Notes under the pieces: model-generated
What the model was told of the DNA's origin: nothing
The model's database searches: none
What the model saw: only the letters and a program-made list of their open reading frames with translations
Translations under genes and position numbers: made by a program
Origin: Bacteroidaceae bacterium
GTDB lineage: Bacteria > Bacteroidota > Bacteroidia > Bacteroidales > Bacteroidaceae
DNA: 64,000 bases
Assembly (NCBI GenBank): GCA_017541025.1
Contig: JAFXZY010000083.1
Span: 1 to 64,000, forward strand
Reading direction: 5' to 3'
Shown here: piece after piece, positions 39,601 through 48,867 of the stretch
Layout: each line of letters opens with the position of its first letter
Numbering within the stretch: the stretch's first letter is position 1

Positions 39601-41787
39601 ATGCGAAAGTCTTTCCGTCCTATGTGTTCTTTAAGAGTCCAAATGGTTGCTGCAATATCTTTTATTGCCTCCATGACCTTTGCGACATCAACAGCCCGAG
39701 ACTATTCTCGTTTAGTTAATACTCTCATAGGGTCTGGTACAACCTATGGACTTGCCTCCGGATACATTTGTCCAGGTGCTACTTATCCCCACGGAATGGT
39801 GCAGTTTACACCAACTTATTTTGAGAAGAACTCGGGCTTTGTGGCAAATCAGTATAGTGGCGGCGGATGCTATAACCTTGGGAATTTCCCCATGTTTCCC
39901 TTAAAAGGAAATTTGACTACCTCCCCCAACGACATTCGCTCTGCCAAATATACCGTAAGCGATGAAAGTGGACATGCCGGATACTATAAGGCAATGGTGA
40001 ACAAGGATGTAATGGCTGAACTAACGGTGGCTGAACGTTCTGGCATGGGACGCTTCACTTTTCCACAGGATGCAGAGACAGGAACGGTTATCATTGGTTC
40101 AGGACTGGCTTCTACTCCTATTTATCAGGCTGCTGTAGCAATGACTGATGCAAATCATTTTGAAGGTTATGCTACAGGAGGAAGTTTTTGTGGAAGGGAG
40201 TATCCTACCCCTTACAAGGTATATATAGTAGGAGAATTCAATGTTCCCTCAACGCTGCGCGGCATCTGGCGGCAAGATAAAATTATTGTCGGCTCAAATT
40301 TCGTAGAAGGACCAAAATCGGGATTTTGGTTTACCTTTGATACCAAACAGCAGAAAACACTTCTTTATCGATTTGCTCTATCTTATGTATCTATAGAAAA
40401 TGCCAGAGAGAATCTGAAGGCTGACAATTTGGGATGGGATTTTGATCAGGTGGTAACGCGTGCTGAGAATAAATGGAACGAATATTTAGGCCGCATAGAG
40501 GTAGATGGCGAGAATAAAAGTCGTATCACCCAGTTCTACACTCACTTCTACCATGCTCTTATTCACCCCAGTCTGGCAAGCGATGTAAATGGCGAGTATA
40601 TGGGAGCAGATGAGCAGGTGCACAAGTCGCGGTCCCGTCAATATACGGGATTTAGCAATTGGGACACTTACCGCACACAGACTCAACTCTTAGCTATGCT
40701 GGAACCTGATGTTGCTGCAGATATAGCTCAGTCGCATATAGACTTTGCAGAACAAGGCGGAGGCTCGTTCCCTCGTTGGGTAGTGGCAAACTGGGAGACC
40801 AACATTATGGAGGGTGACCCATCAAGCATCATTGTAGCGAACACATGGATATGGGGAGCACAAAATTTCGATAAGGAAGCGGCCATTAAGGTGATGCGGC
40901 GAGGTGCAGAAGTACCAGGTGCCAAATGCCAAAAGTTTGAGACACGTCCGGGCTTGCAGGAATATCTGGAGACGGGAAATCTGGATGCTTCCCGCCAGTT
41001 GGAGTTCATGTCGGCAGATTTTGCTATTGCCCAGTTTGCCTTGAAAGCGTTGAACGATAAGGCGCTGTCCGAAAAATACATGGAACGTACACGCTTCTGG
41101 AAGCGTCTTTATAATCCTGAGACCAAATGGATTCAGTCTCGTAACCAAGACGGCAGTTGGAAGCCCTTGGATCATGGATTCATGGAAGCGACATACAAGG
41201 ATTTCTTCTGGATGGTGCCCTACAACATTAACGGTCTGATAGAAACCATTGGTGGACGCGACTCTGCTGAAGTACGACTGGCTGAATATTTCCGCCGTTT
41301 GGATGCGGACTACGGTGATGACTGGTATGCTTCCGGAAACGAGCCATGTTTTGGTTTTCCCTGGCTATATAATTGGGTAGGTAGCCCTTGGAAAACTCAG
41401 GAGGTAATTCACCGCGTACTGAACGAAATATATGTTGACGTCTCTGATGGCTTGCCAGGAAATGATGACCTTGGTGCCATGGGAGCCTGGTACGTTTGGG
41501 TAAGTTTGGGTTTGTATCCTGAGATTCCTGGTGTAGCAGGTTTTGCCGTGAGCACGCCATCGTTCCCCTATATATGCATTCATTTACCAAATGGGAAAAC
41601 CATTGTTCAGAATAGTTCAAAAGATGGTAAGCCCTATATTAAAAGTATGACAGTTAACGGGAAGATCTACAAAGGAACGTGGATTCCATGGGAGAATCTT
41701 TCTGATGGAGCTATACTGAAATACATTACATCAGATAAGCCTAACGTAAAATGGGGTACACAAATATTGCCGCCTTCTTACAAATAA
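39601..41787 (+). CDS. GH92 alpha-mannosidase
   Basis: This 728-residue protein has an N-terminal export signal (to about residue 33). GH92 landmarks are V-N-T-L-I-G-S-G, Y-P-H-G-M-V-Q-F-T-P, G-G-G-C-Y-N-L-G-N-F-P, T-G-F-S-N-W-D-T-Y-R-T-Q and N-E-P-C-F-G-F-P-W-L-Y-N-W-V-G, with G-L-P-G-N-D-D-L-G-A-M-G-A-W-Y near residue 620. The acidic residues that bind Ca2+ and activate water lie in the last two. GH92 enzymes remove alpha-linked mannose from N-glycans or yeast mannan. The length is typical. It is followed on the same strand by an unclassified glycosidase candidate and GH29. Confidence 0.92.
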   Translation: MRKSFRPMCSLRVQMVAAISFIASMTFATSTARDYSRLVNTLIGSGTTYGLASGYICPGATYPHGMVQFTPTYFEKNSGFVANQYSGGGCYNLGNFPMFPLKGNLTTSPNDIRSAKYTVSDESGHAGYYKAMVNKDVMAELTVAERSGMGRFTFPQDAETGTVIIGSGLASTPIYQAAVAMTDANHFEGYATGGSFCGREYPTPYKVYIVGEFNVPSTLRGIWRQDKIIVGSNFVEGPKSGFWFTFDTKQQKTLLYRFALSYVSIENARENLKADNLGWDFDQVVTRAENKWNEYLGRIEVDGENKSRITQFYTHFYHALIHPSLASDVNGEYMGADEQVHKSRSRQYTGFSNWDTYRTQTQLLAMLEPDVAADIAQSHIDFAEQGGGSFPRWVVANWETNIMEGDPSSIIVANTWIWGAQNFDKEAAIKVMRRGAEVPGAKCQKFETRPGLQEYLETGNLDASRQLEFMSADFAIAQFALKALNDKALSEKYMERTRFWKRLYNPETKWIQSRNQDGSWKPLDHGFMEATYKDFFWMVPYNINGLIETIGGRDSAEVRLAEYFRRLDADYGDDWYASGNEPCFGFPWLYNWVGSPWKTQEVIHRVLNEIYVDVSDGLPGNDDLGAMGAWYVWVSLGLYPEIPGVAGFAVSTPSFPYICIHLPNGKTIVQNSSKDGKPYIKSMTVNGKIYKGTWIPWENLSDGAILKYITSDKPNVKWGTQILPPSYK

Positions 41788-41861
41788 TGTAAGTTTGATG
41801 TGTCCTTTTCTACCTCATATTTATGATGACAATCAAAAAGGTTAGTTAAGATGAAATCATA

Positions 41862-44060
41862 ATGAAGGTGTTTTCTTTTTTCACTCGTTTTTTCCCAAAA
41901 GGTGGTGTGGGGGGAGGCATTCTCTTTTTCTTTTTTCTGACGGTCCTTGCTCAGGAGAAGACTACGTTCCAGACCGCAGGACCTTGGAAACCTGTCACGG
42001 ATATCCGCTCCGACCTGGTGATGGTGTATGGCGCCAACGATAACCGTAGGATGACCTTCCGCGAACGGGTGGATTCCTGGCGTAATCGTGGCTATACCGC
42101 TCATTTTATGACAGGTATCGCCTGGGGCGAGTATCAGGATTACTTCACAGGCAAATGGGACGGGAAATGGCATTTGGACGAAGGACAGAAGACAGCTCAG
42201 GGTGATACCATCTGGCACGGCCGCCTGATACCTTATATTATCCCCACCAGGAATTATCTCTCGTACTTTAAGGAACGTCACATAAAACCTGTTATAGATG
42301 CAGGCATCGATGCCATCTTCCTGGAAGAACCGGAGTTCTGGGCGAGAGCCGGATACAGTGAGGCTTTCAAACGTGAATGGCAGGAGTTTTACGGCTTCCC
42401 CTGGCGCCCCCAGCACGAAAGTGTCGAGAACACCTATCTCTCCAATAAGTTGAAGTATCACCTCTACTACCGTGCCCTCGATGAGGCTTTTACCTATGCC
42501 AAGCAATACGGGCGAGAGAAAGGAATGAATATCCGCTGTTATGTGCCCACCCACTCGTTGCTCAATTACTCTCAGTGGCAGATTGTTTCGCCCGAAGCAT
42601 CTTTGGCCTCTTTGGAGAGTTGTGACGGCTACATTGCCCAAGTGTGGACAGGCACCTCGCGTGAACCCAACTATTTCAATGGAAAGGCCAGGGAACGCGT
42701 CTTCGAGACGGCTTTCCTGGAGTATGGCTGTATGGAATCTATGACCCGCCCTACAGGACGTAAGATGTTCTTCCTGACCGACCCGATAGAAGACCGGGCC
42801 AAGGATTGGGAGGACTACAAACGCAACTATCAGGCCACCTTTACGGCTCAACTGCTTTATCCGCAGATTGCCGACTATGAGGTTATGCCTTGGCCCGACC
42901 GTATATACGAAGGACTTTATCGCGTAAGTGCCGACAGCGATGAAAAGGCGAATATTCCGCGTTTCTATTCCACCCAGATGCAGGTGATGATAAACACGCT
43001 GAACTTCATGCCGCTCTCGGAAAACAAGGTAAGCGGTTCACAGGGTATCTCTGTGCTGATGGCCAACTCGCTGATGTTCCAGCGTTCTCCACGTCCGGTA
43101 GAAGGATATGATGATCCTCAGCTCTCCAACTTCTATGGTGAGGCACTTCCGTTGCTCAAACGTGGTGTACCTGTAAGCATTACGCACATCGAGAATGTGG
43201 GTTATGCTGATACGTGGAAAGATGTACGAGTGCTGCTGATGTCTTACAGCAATATGAAACCACTCTCTAAAGATGCACATACACATTTGGCCAACTGGGT
43301 AAAGAATGGCGGCATCATAGTATATTCCGGTCGGGACGACGATCCCTATCAGCGTGTGCAGGAATGGTGGAACCAGAATGGAATGCACTATACAGCACCC
43401 TCGCAGCATCTTTTCTCTTTGATGGGGATTCCAGAGATGGCAGAAGAAGGGGAATATAAATATGGTAAGGGAAAGGTGTATGTGTTGCGTCACGATCCCA
43501 AAGAGTATGTACTCAAGAAGGGTGGAGACAAGCAGTTCGTGGATATAGTAGAGAAGGCATACGGCAAACTGCAGCAGAAAAACTCTTTCTACCTGGAGCG
43601 CGGACCCTATACGCTTGTTGCTGTGTTGGATGAAAATGTGGTGAAGGATAGTCCCTTTATGATAAAAGGCGATTACATCGACCTCTTCTCACCCGAACTC
43701 ACTTATTATTCTGAGACAAGTATCCTGCCCGGAGCGCAAGGCTTCTTCTTTGATTTGAAGAAGATTGACAAGAAACACCCTCAGATAATAGCTGCCGCTT
43801 CGCGCCAATATGAAGAGAAAATTTCGGATGAAGGCTTCAGCTTCATCTGCAAGTCACCCCTCAACACTACCAACATCATCTGCCTTTATCTGCCCAAAGA
43901 GTATGGAATGGAACAGATTAGCTGTACAAATGCCGAGGGAAAATCCGTCGGTTATATGGCGAGAAAGATAACTGCTCCTGTGAATGCTATTTCCCGCCGT
44001 CTTCTCTGGCTCACTTTCGAGAATTCTCCGGATGGTATAAATGTTCAGATTAAGAAATAA
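41862..44060 (+). CDS. Unclassified glycosidase candidate (TIM barrel plus GH42-like trimer domain)
   Basis: This 732-residue protein has an N-terminal export signal interrupted by a G-rich stretch (P-K-G-G-V-G-G-G) from a palindromic element. Residues about 50-350 look like a TIM barrel, with D-A-I-F-L-E-E-P-E-F-W at a strand end (Glu pair near 151-152, a candidate acid/base). Residues about 390-560 resemble the class I amidotransferase-like domain of GH42 (V-L-M-A-N-S-L-M-F-Q, R-V-L-L-M-S-Y-S, W-V-K-N-G-G-I-I-V-Y-S-G-R). A beta-sandwich C-terminus follows. I cannot place it in a named GH family. Position between GH92 and GH29 suggests a substrate within N-glycans or a mannose/fucose glycan. 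Confidence 0.7.
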   Translation: MKVFSFFTRFFPKGGVGGGILFFFFLTVLAQEKTTFQTAGPWKPVTDIRSDLVMVYGANDNRRMTFRERVDSWRNRGYTAHFMTGIAWGEYQDYFTGKWDGKWHLDEGQKTAQGDTIWHGRLIPYIIPTRNYLSYFKERHIKPVIDAGIDAIFLEEPEFWARAGYSEAFKREWQEFYGFPWRPQHESVENTYLSNKLKYHLYYRALDEAFTYAKQYGREKGMNIRCYVPTHSLLNYSQWQIVSPEASLASLESCDGYIAQVWTGTSREPNYFNGKARERVFETAFLEYGCMESMTRPTGRKMFFLTDPIEDRAKDWEDYKRNYQATFTAQLLYPQIADYEVMPWPDRIYEGLYRVSADSDEKANIPRFYSTQMQVMINTLNFMPLSENKVSGSQGISVLMANSLMFQRSPRPVEGYDDPQLSNFYGEALPLLKRGVPVSITHIENVGYADTWKDVRVLLMSYSNMKPLSKDAHTHLANWVKNGGIIVYSGRDDDPYQRVQEWWNQNGMHYTAPSQHLFSLMGIPEMAEEGEYKYGKGKVYVLRHDPKEYVLKKGGDKQFVDIVEKAYGKLQQKNSFYLERGPYTLVAVLDENVVKDSPFMIKGDYIDLFSPELTYYSETSILPGAQGFFFDLKKIDKKHPQIIAAASRQYEEKISDEGFSFICKSPLNTTNIICLYLPKEYGMEQISCTNAEGKSVGYMARKITAPVNAISRRLLWLTFENSPDGINVQIKK
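41894..41918. repeat. Palindrome-family element inside the export signal
   Basis: CCCAAAAGGTGGTGTGGGGG resembles the weaker members of the family and encodes P-K-G-G-V-G-G-G between the start and the hydrophobic core. Confidence 0.5.
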
Positions 44061-44068
44061 AGGATGTT

Positions 44069-44527
44069 ATGAAAATGCCTTTCCGTTTACTTCACAGGAT
44101 AATGGTTTTTGTCACCCCTAGCGCCATAGTTTTAGTGGTGATGTGGTTTGTTATATTCATTCTGATGCCCTTGTGGTACGATAACATGCCCAAGTGCTTC
44201 TCAGGGTGGTTTTTCAATGAATCATTGCAAAATACTATTGTATGCTGGACTCTTTATGCTTCCGCTTTACTAAACCCCTTGCTGTTTTCTGTGCGCTATT
44301 GTGTAAAGCGTGATTGCTTGTGGGCGTTCCTTTTTTCTCTTTTTGCATTGTCATGTTTCCTTTTCCAACCTTATGTTGGCCGAGTTTTCTACCCAGGAAG
44401 GGAATCTCACCCAATAACAATAATTGAATGGATAGTATTCCTGAGTTTTTTGCCCTATTTGGTGTTTAACGTCTATTACTCTTTTCGACAAGAAGATCTG
44501 AAACAAATCAAAAACGCTATACTATGA
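44069..44527 (+). CDS. Small membrane protein of unknown function
   Basis: This 152-residue protein has four hydrophobic helices (around 12-33, 54-75, 84-102 and 118-140) with short loops. It starts 8 nt after the previous stop and overlaps the fucosidase start by 4 nt (ATGA), so it is translationally coupled within the glycan-degradation run. No family is recognised. Confidence 0.65.
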   Translation: MKMPFRLLHRIMVFVTPSAIVLVVMWFVIFILMPLWYDNMPKCFSGWFFNESLQNTIVCWTLYASALLNPLLFSVRYCVKRDCLWAFLFSLFALSCFLFQPYVGRVFYPGRESHPITIIEWIVFLSFLPYLVFNVYYSFRQEDLKQIKNAIL

Positions 44528-45990
44528 GACATTTCTTTTTTGTAGTTGCTTTACTGCTCGTTCATAACTTATTGGCGCAAAATACGCCTCCTGCTCCTAT
44601 TGGTCCTCTTCCTTTGCCTAAGCAGGTGGAGTGGCAGAAGATGGAGACATATGCTTTTGTGCATTATGGCCTGAATACCTTTACCGACAAAGAGTGGGGG
44701 TATGGCGATGCTGATCCCAAGACGTTCAACCCCAGCCGTATGGATGTGGAGCAATGGGTGAAAACCTTCAAGCAGGCGGGCATGAAGGGTGTGATAATTG
44801 TGGCGAAGCATCACGACGGGTTCACCATGTGGCCCAGTCCGCTTACTGACTATAACATTACGCATTCTGCCTACAATGGTCCTAAGAACAAGGACGGAAA
44901 AGTGGATGTGCTGGCGGAACTGCGCAAGGCTTGCGACAAGTACGGCCTGAAGATGGGTGTCTATCTGTCGCCTTGGGACAGGAATCATGCCGAGTACGGA
45001 CGACAGGCTTATGTGGATTACTATCACAAGCAGCTCACGGATCTGGTAACGAACTGCGGACCTCTCTTCGAGGTGTGGCTGGATGGAGCCAACGGAGGTG
45101 ACGGCTATTACGGAGGGGCTCGCGAGACACGTAAGATTGACCGCCGCAACTACTATAACTTCCCCAAGATACATTCCATTATAGAAGAGCATCAGCCGCA
45201 GGCCATTATCTTCAGCGACGGCGGCCCCGGTTGCCGTTGGGTTGGTAACGAAAGGGGAGAGGCTGGCACAACCAACTGGGCATTTTTACGTAAGAACGAT
45301 GTCTATCCGGGCTATGATAAGCATCAGGAGTTGGAAAGTGGTCACGTTAACGGTGATGCCTGGGTGGCTGCAGAATGTGATGTGTCTATCCGTCCGGGTT
45401 GGTTCTATCATCCCGAGGAAGACAGCAAAGTGAAGACACCTGAGCAATTGGCCGACCTTTATTATAAATCGGTAGGGCGTAACGCGACGTTCCTGTTGAA
45501 TTTCCCCGTTGACCGCGAGGGTAGGGTAAATGCCATAGATAGTGCCAATGCCGTGCGTTTCCGTCAGATTATTGAAGAGGAGATGAAGACCAACCTCCTG
45601 CGAAAGGCAAAGGTTACGGCGAGCAGCGAGAGAGGGAAGAAGTTCTCGGCTAAGAAGTTGACCGACGGCAAATGGGATACCTATTGGGCAACGCCTGACG
45701 GCAAGAATACAGGCTCTGTGACATTCTCTTTCGCTAAACCCACCAAGGTGAACCGCCTCTTGTTGCAAGAATACATCCCGTTGGGACAAAGGGTAAAAGC
45801 TTTTACCGTTGAGACCCTTGTAGGTGATAAATGGCAAATGGTGGATGCAGGCGAACCCACAACCACCATTGGCTATAAAAGAATTTTGCGTTTTCCGACC
45901 ATAGAAACATCAGCTGTCAGAATCTCTGTTTCTGATGCCCGCGGTCCTCTCTGTATCAATAACATCGCAGCTTATTATACCAACCGGTAG
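44524..45990 (+). CDS. GH29 alpha-L-fucosidase with C-terminal F5/8-type domain
   Basis: This 488-residue protein has a signal peptide (to L-L-A-Q, 19). The GH29 barrel spans about 30-345, with F-V-H-Y-G-L-N-T-F, K-H-H-D-G-F-T-M-W and the nucleophile segment F-E-V-W-L-D187-G-A-N-G. The C-terminal 130 residues (L-R-K-A-K-V-T-A-S-S-E-R-G-K, T-D-G-K-W-D-T-Y-W) form a discoidin-type carbohydrate-binding domain. GH29 enzymes release fucose from glycans with retention. It ends the run GH92-unknown-membrane-GH29, consistent with dismantling of fucosylated mannose-containing glycans. Its last 16 nt overlap the convergent dprA gene. Confidence 0.92.
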   Translation: MRHFFFVVALLLVHNLLAQNTPPAPIGPLPLPKQVEWQKMETYAFVHYGLNTFTDKEWGYGDADPKTFNPSRMDVEQWVKTFKQAGMKGVIIVAKHHDGFTMWPSPLTDYNITHSAYNGPKNKDGKVDVLAELRKACDKYGLKMGVYLSPWDRNHAEYGRQAYVDYYHKQLTDLVTNCGPLFEVWLDGANGGDGYYGGARETRKIDRRNYYNFPKIHSIIEEHQPQAIIFSDGGPGCRWVGNERGEAGTTNWAFLRKNDVYPGYDKHQELESGHVNGDAWVAAECDVSIRPGWFYHPEEDSKVKTPEQLADLYYKSVGRNATFLLNFPVDREGRVNAIDSANAVRFRQIIEEEMKTNLLRKAKVTASSERGKKFSAKKLTDGKWDTYWATPDGKNTGSVTFSFAKPTKVNRLLLQEYIPLGQRVKAFTVETLVGDKWQMVDAGEPTTTIGYKRILRFPTIETSAVRISVSDARGPLCINNIAAYYTNR

Positions 45991-47099
45991 CAGCCTCCGC
46001 TAAGCAGACGTACCACTCCCTTCATCTCTAAGTTAAAGAGCAGGCTGGTAAGTTTGCCTATGGGTATATTGGTATCGACGGCAAGGATATTTATCTGCTT
46101 GCTGTCGGTTCCCGTTAATGCGTTTACGATGCGCTGTTCTTCTTCTGAAAGATCGGGGAATAACTCTTGTTGAAGTCCTTGACTCAGTTGCTGATGAATC
46201 TGGACTTCTTTTTCCCATCCCATCGCTTTGACAAAATCCTCGGCACAGGTGATGAGGCCCGCACGGTTGCTTCGTATCAGGTTGTTGCACCCTTCGGAAT
46301 AGGTATCACCAACCCTCCCCGGGAAGGCAAAGATGTCGCGCCCGTAGCTTTCGGCAATCTCAGCAGTAATAAGTGAACCTCCCTTTTGGGCACTTTCCAC
46401 CACAATGGTGGCATCTGCCATACCTGCAACGATGCGATTGCGTTGCACAAAGTTCTTCTTGTCGGCATTGCTGCGCGAAGGAAATTCGGTAAGCAGACCT
46501 CCCTGTTGCACCATACGGACGGCCGTATCGCGATGCATGCGGGGATAGATCTGGTCGAGTCCGTGAGCCAGCACGCCTACGGTCTCCATATCTTGCTCCA
46601 GCGCGGCACGGTGGCAGTGAATATCCACGCCATAAGCCAGTCCGCTTACCACCAGGGTATCAGGGCATAGCCGTTTGAGTTCCTTTACGAACTCCCGACA
46701 GATATCTTTTCCGTAGGGAGTAATCTGCCTGGTTCCCACCATGCTGATGATGTGTTGGGAATTCAGGGAAGAAGTTCCTCTGAAATAAAGCAGGACGGGA
46801 GCATCGGGACATTCCCGGAGTCGGGCCGGATAAGCCTCATCATTAAAACCGATGCACTGAATGTGTCCGGCCTGAGCAAAAGCCAGTTCCTCTTCGGCCC
46901 TCTTCAGATGCATATCCATCATGGCCAACGCTTCCAACGTAGCTTTGCCGGCATTGGGGATAATCTCCTTAAGGTTGTGGCGATGCTCAAATATTTCCGT
47001 TGCAGAGCCCAAATCCTCGAACAGCATTTTTCTGTTGAGAAGATTCATGCGCGGAACAAACGACAGGGCTATGGAGTAAAGGGTTTCCTGTTCTGTCAT
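45975..47099 (-). CDS. dprA: DNA-processing protein DprA
   Basis: Starting at 47099 (MTEQETLYSIALSFVPRMNL) the 374-residue protein has an N-terminal SAM-like domain, the Rossmann core with I-S-M-V-G-T-R-Q-I-T-P-Y-G, S-G-L-A-Y-G-V-D-I-H-C-H and T-V-G-V-L-A-H-G-L-D-Q-I-Y-P, and a C-terminal winged-helix domain. DprA binds single-stranded DNA and loads RecA during transformation. The start overlaps the thioesterase stop by 4 nt, so the two are coupled. An in-frame ATG at 47144 lies inside the upstream gene and is not preferred. Confidence 0.93.
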   Translation of the reverse strand: MTEQETLYSIALSFVPRMNLLNRKMLFEDLGSATEIFEHRHNLKEIIPNAGKATLEALAMMDMHLKRAEEELAFAQAGHIQCIGFNDEAYPARLRECPDAPVLLYFRGTSSLNSQHIISMVGTRQITPYGKDICREFVKELKRLCPDTLVVSGLAYGVDIHCHRAALEQDMETVGVLAHGLDQIYPRMHRDTAVRMVQQGGLLTEFPSRSNADKKNFVQRNRIVAGMADATIVVESAQKGGSLITAEIAESYGRDIFAFPGRVGDTYSEGCNNLIRSNRAGLITCAEDFVKAMGWEKEVQIHQQLSQGLQQELFPDLSEEEQRIVNALTGTDSKQINILAVDTNIPIGKLTSLLFNLEMKGVVRLLSGGCYRLV

Positions 47100-47503
47100 G
47101 CTTTCTCGAAGTAGGGTTCCAACAAAGCTTCCAACTCGGGACATTCACCCAACTGTCCGTTCACTAAGCATACGATGTCTATCTGACTGCGGAGCACCAT
47201 CGTCTCGTCGGGCACGCGGAAGATGTCCTGAAAGAAGACAAAGCGTATTCCTTCCTTCTTTATGCGCATGCGGCAGACAAACTCGTCACCGCTTCTGAGG
47301 GGAACCTTAAAAGCCATTTTCAGACGCGCTACGACGGCATCAATACCGCGGTTGTGCATATCGGCAAAACTGATGCCGGCCTGCAGCAGAAATTCGTGAC
47401 GTGTGTGCTCGGCGTAATGTTGGTAATTGGCATTGTTGACAATGCCCTGAAGGTCGCACTCATAGTCGCGTACCTTCATCTTCAGTTCATATACGTATTT
47501 CAT
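47096..47503 (-). CDS. YbgC/4HBT-type acyl-CoA thioesterase
   Basis: This 135-residue protein has the hot-dog thioesterase pattern: Y-E-L-K-M-K-V-R-D-Y-E-C-D-L-Q-G-I-V-N-N-A-N-Y-Q-H-Y-A-E-H, with the Asp-x-Gln/Asn region of the catalytic site, and F-K-V-P-L-R-S-G-D-E-F. Such enzymes hydrolyse acyl-CoA or acyl-ACP thioesters in the cytoplasm. Length and start are normal. Its stop overlaps the dprA start. Confidence 0.9.
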   Translation of the reverse strand: MKYVYELKMKVRDYECDLQGIVNNANYQHYAEHTRHEFLLQAGISFADMHNRGIDAVVARLKMAFKVPLRSGDEFVCRMRIKKEGIRFVFFQDIFRVPDETMVLRSQIDIVCLVNGQLGECPELEALLEPYFEKA

Positions 47504-47511
47504 ATTCTTTT

Positions 47512-47569
47512 AGTTGACGAGTTGACAAGTTGTTCGCTAACCGCTAACCCTTAACCGCTAACCGATTTT
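47512..47569. repeat. GTTGAC/GCTAACC tandem arrays reaching into the DUF2851 gene
   Basis: GTTGACAAGTTG-type units are followed by GCTAACC units (47535-47562). The last units encode the final V-S-G and TAA stop of the minus-strand DUF2851 gene. Confidence 0.7.
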
Positions 47570-48774
47570 AAGAATTCATATGCAAAGCGACAGCGAAGGC
47601 AATCCTTGCGGTCACAGTATTCGCGTTTCAGTTGTATCAGCGCCTGACTGTCGGCAGCAGTTCCGACGTTCAGTCCGCATGCCTTCCATTGGCGCAGGAT
47701 GTAGTTGTCCTCGGCGGGCAGTTCCTCGAGCAGTGCAATGGCTTTTTGGATAAGTCTGTCGTCGGACCGATGCATTCCGTAGGCATAAAGCAGCGGTACT
47801 ATGGTATTGATGATAATCAGGTTGCGGCTTTTGGCCGAAGTGCCTCCCACGCCCAGAATCCGATGCATCTCCTTTAAGTCTTTGGCTTCTGTAAGGGCTG
47901 ACATCTGTGCCTTTCCGCTATGGTACAACTCTGCGATTTGCAAGATGCGTATGTGCGGAAAGTTCTGAGGCCGGGAACGGAGTAGCTTCCAGTCGCTGGC
48001 CTTCATAGGTTCTGGCATCTGGAACTTATGTGAGAGAAAAGCGAATTCGCGTTTCCATTTTCCGGCCATTTCGTTGCCCTTGGCTTGTGCAGCCTCATCT
48101 GTCAGACCTGCCAATCCCAGGAAAACGGCTTCTATCTGAAACAGGCTGTCCCTGTGTTTGGCAATTCCCTGGAGGGGAATCTGCATAGCCCAACGCTCGA
48201 AGGTGTCGCCGTTCAGACCAAAACCGAAGTTGCGGCAGAGCGTTACGAAAGTTGCCTGTTCCCAGTCGCCATTCAGCAGGTTTACGCGGTCCTGCACCTT
48301 CTGGGCGCGTTCTTTCATTCGTTCGGCCAGCAAAGCATCCATCCACATGTGAGACTTCATCGGGGGGATAGAAGGAATAATCTTATGGCAGCGGGGATAA
48401 TCGTCGGTCTGACATAATTCCTGATAGTTCTGGTACAGATGGGCAGGAATGTCCAGTTGCAACTGGGGCGGGTGGCTTCCGTCTTCTGTCGTTACCTCGC
48501 AATCAACCACCTGTGCAATATGCAGAATGGTGTTGTTGTACGAGGGGTCGGAATCGTGCCTATGCCGGAACCAGTCGGAGGATTTCAGGTGCAGTTCTAC
48601 ATTGCCGGCCCAAAGGGTTCCGCCAATCTTCAGTTTTGCATTGAAGAAGTCGGGGCCTTGGTTGGTGTTGTGCATGCCGGGGTCTAAAATTTCAACTTCG
48701 CGCCCGTCTGTTGTAAGGAGCGACTTTAGGGGGAGTATTTTATGTTTCCACACGTAGTGGAGCAGTTTTTCCAT
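47551..48774 (-). CDS. DUF2851 family protein
   Basis: This 407-residue protein starts MEKLLHYVWKHKILPLKSLL and has the DUF2851 blocks D-P-G-M-H-N-T-N-Q-G-P-D-F-F-N-A-K-L-K-I-G, W-A-G-N-V-E-L-H-L-K-S-S-D-W and Y-N-N-T-I-L-H-I. The D/E/K arrangement recalls a PD-(D/E)XK-like fold, but no activity is known to me. A four-cysteine patch near the C-terminus (C-D-R-K-D-C-L-R-C-R) could bind metal. Its promoter at 48808 is divergent from that of dapB. The last codons and stop come from a tandem array. Confidence 0.88.
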   Translation of the reverse strand: MEKLLHYVWKHKILPLKSLLTTDGREVEILDPGMHNTNQGPDFFNAKLKIGGTLWAGNVELHLKSSDWFRHRHDSDPSYNNTILHIAQVVDCEVTTEDGSHPPQLQLDIPAHLYQNYQELCQTDDYPRCHKIIPSIPPMKSHMWMDALLAERMKERAQKVQDRVNLLNGDWEQATFVTLCRNFGFGLNGDTFERWAMQIPLQGIAKHRDSLFQIEAVFLGLAGLTDEAAQAKGNEMAGKWKREFAFLSHKFQMPEPMKASDWKLLRSRPQNFPHIRILQIAELYHSGKAQMSALTEAKDLKEMHRILGVGGTSAKSRNLIIINTIVPLLYAYGMHRSDDRLIQKAIALLEELPAEDNYILRQWKACGLNVGTAADSQALIQLKREYCDRKDCLRCRFAYEFLKSVSG

Positions 48775-48807
48775 ACGTTACAATCCGCATTAACTTAATT
48801 TTATATA

Positions 48808-48815
48808 CAAAAGTA
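48808..48815 (-). promoter_or_regulatory. -7 box TACTTTTG for the DUF2851 gene
   Basis: CAAAAGTA on the plus strand, 34 nt upstream of the start at 48774. It is 22 nt from the opposite-strand box at 48838. Confidence 0.6.
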
Positions 48816-48837
48816 GTGTTTTTCGGCGTAAAATCCG

Positions 48838-48845
48838 TACTTTTG
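48838..48845 (+). promoter_or_regulatory. -7 box TACTTTTG for dapB and lepB
   Basis: The box is 22 nt before the dapB ATG and divergent from 48808. It probably also drives lepB and the genes after it. Confidence 0.6.
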
Positions 48846-48867
48846 CACGTAAAATATATAATAAGGT

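Noticed and set aside
41778..42851. Open frame of about 350 codons on the minus strand under the glycosidase candidate.
   Set aside because: It overlaps a clear secreted protein on the plus strand and has low-complexity, basic composition without motifs.
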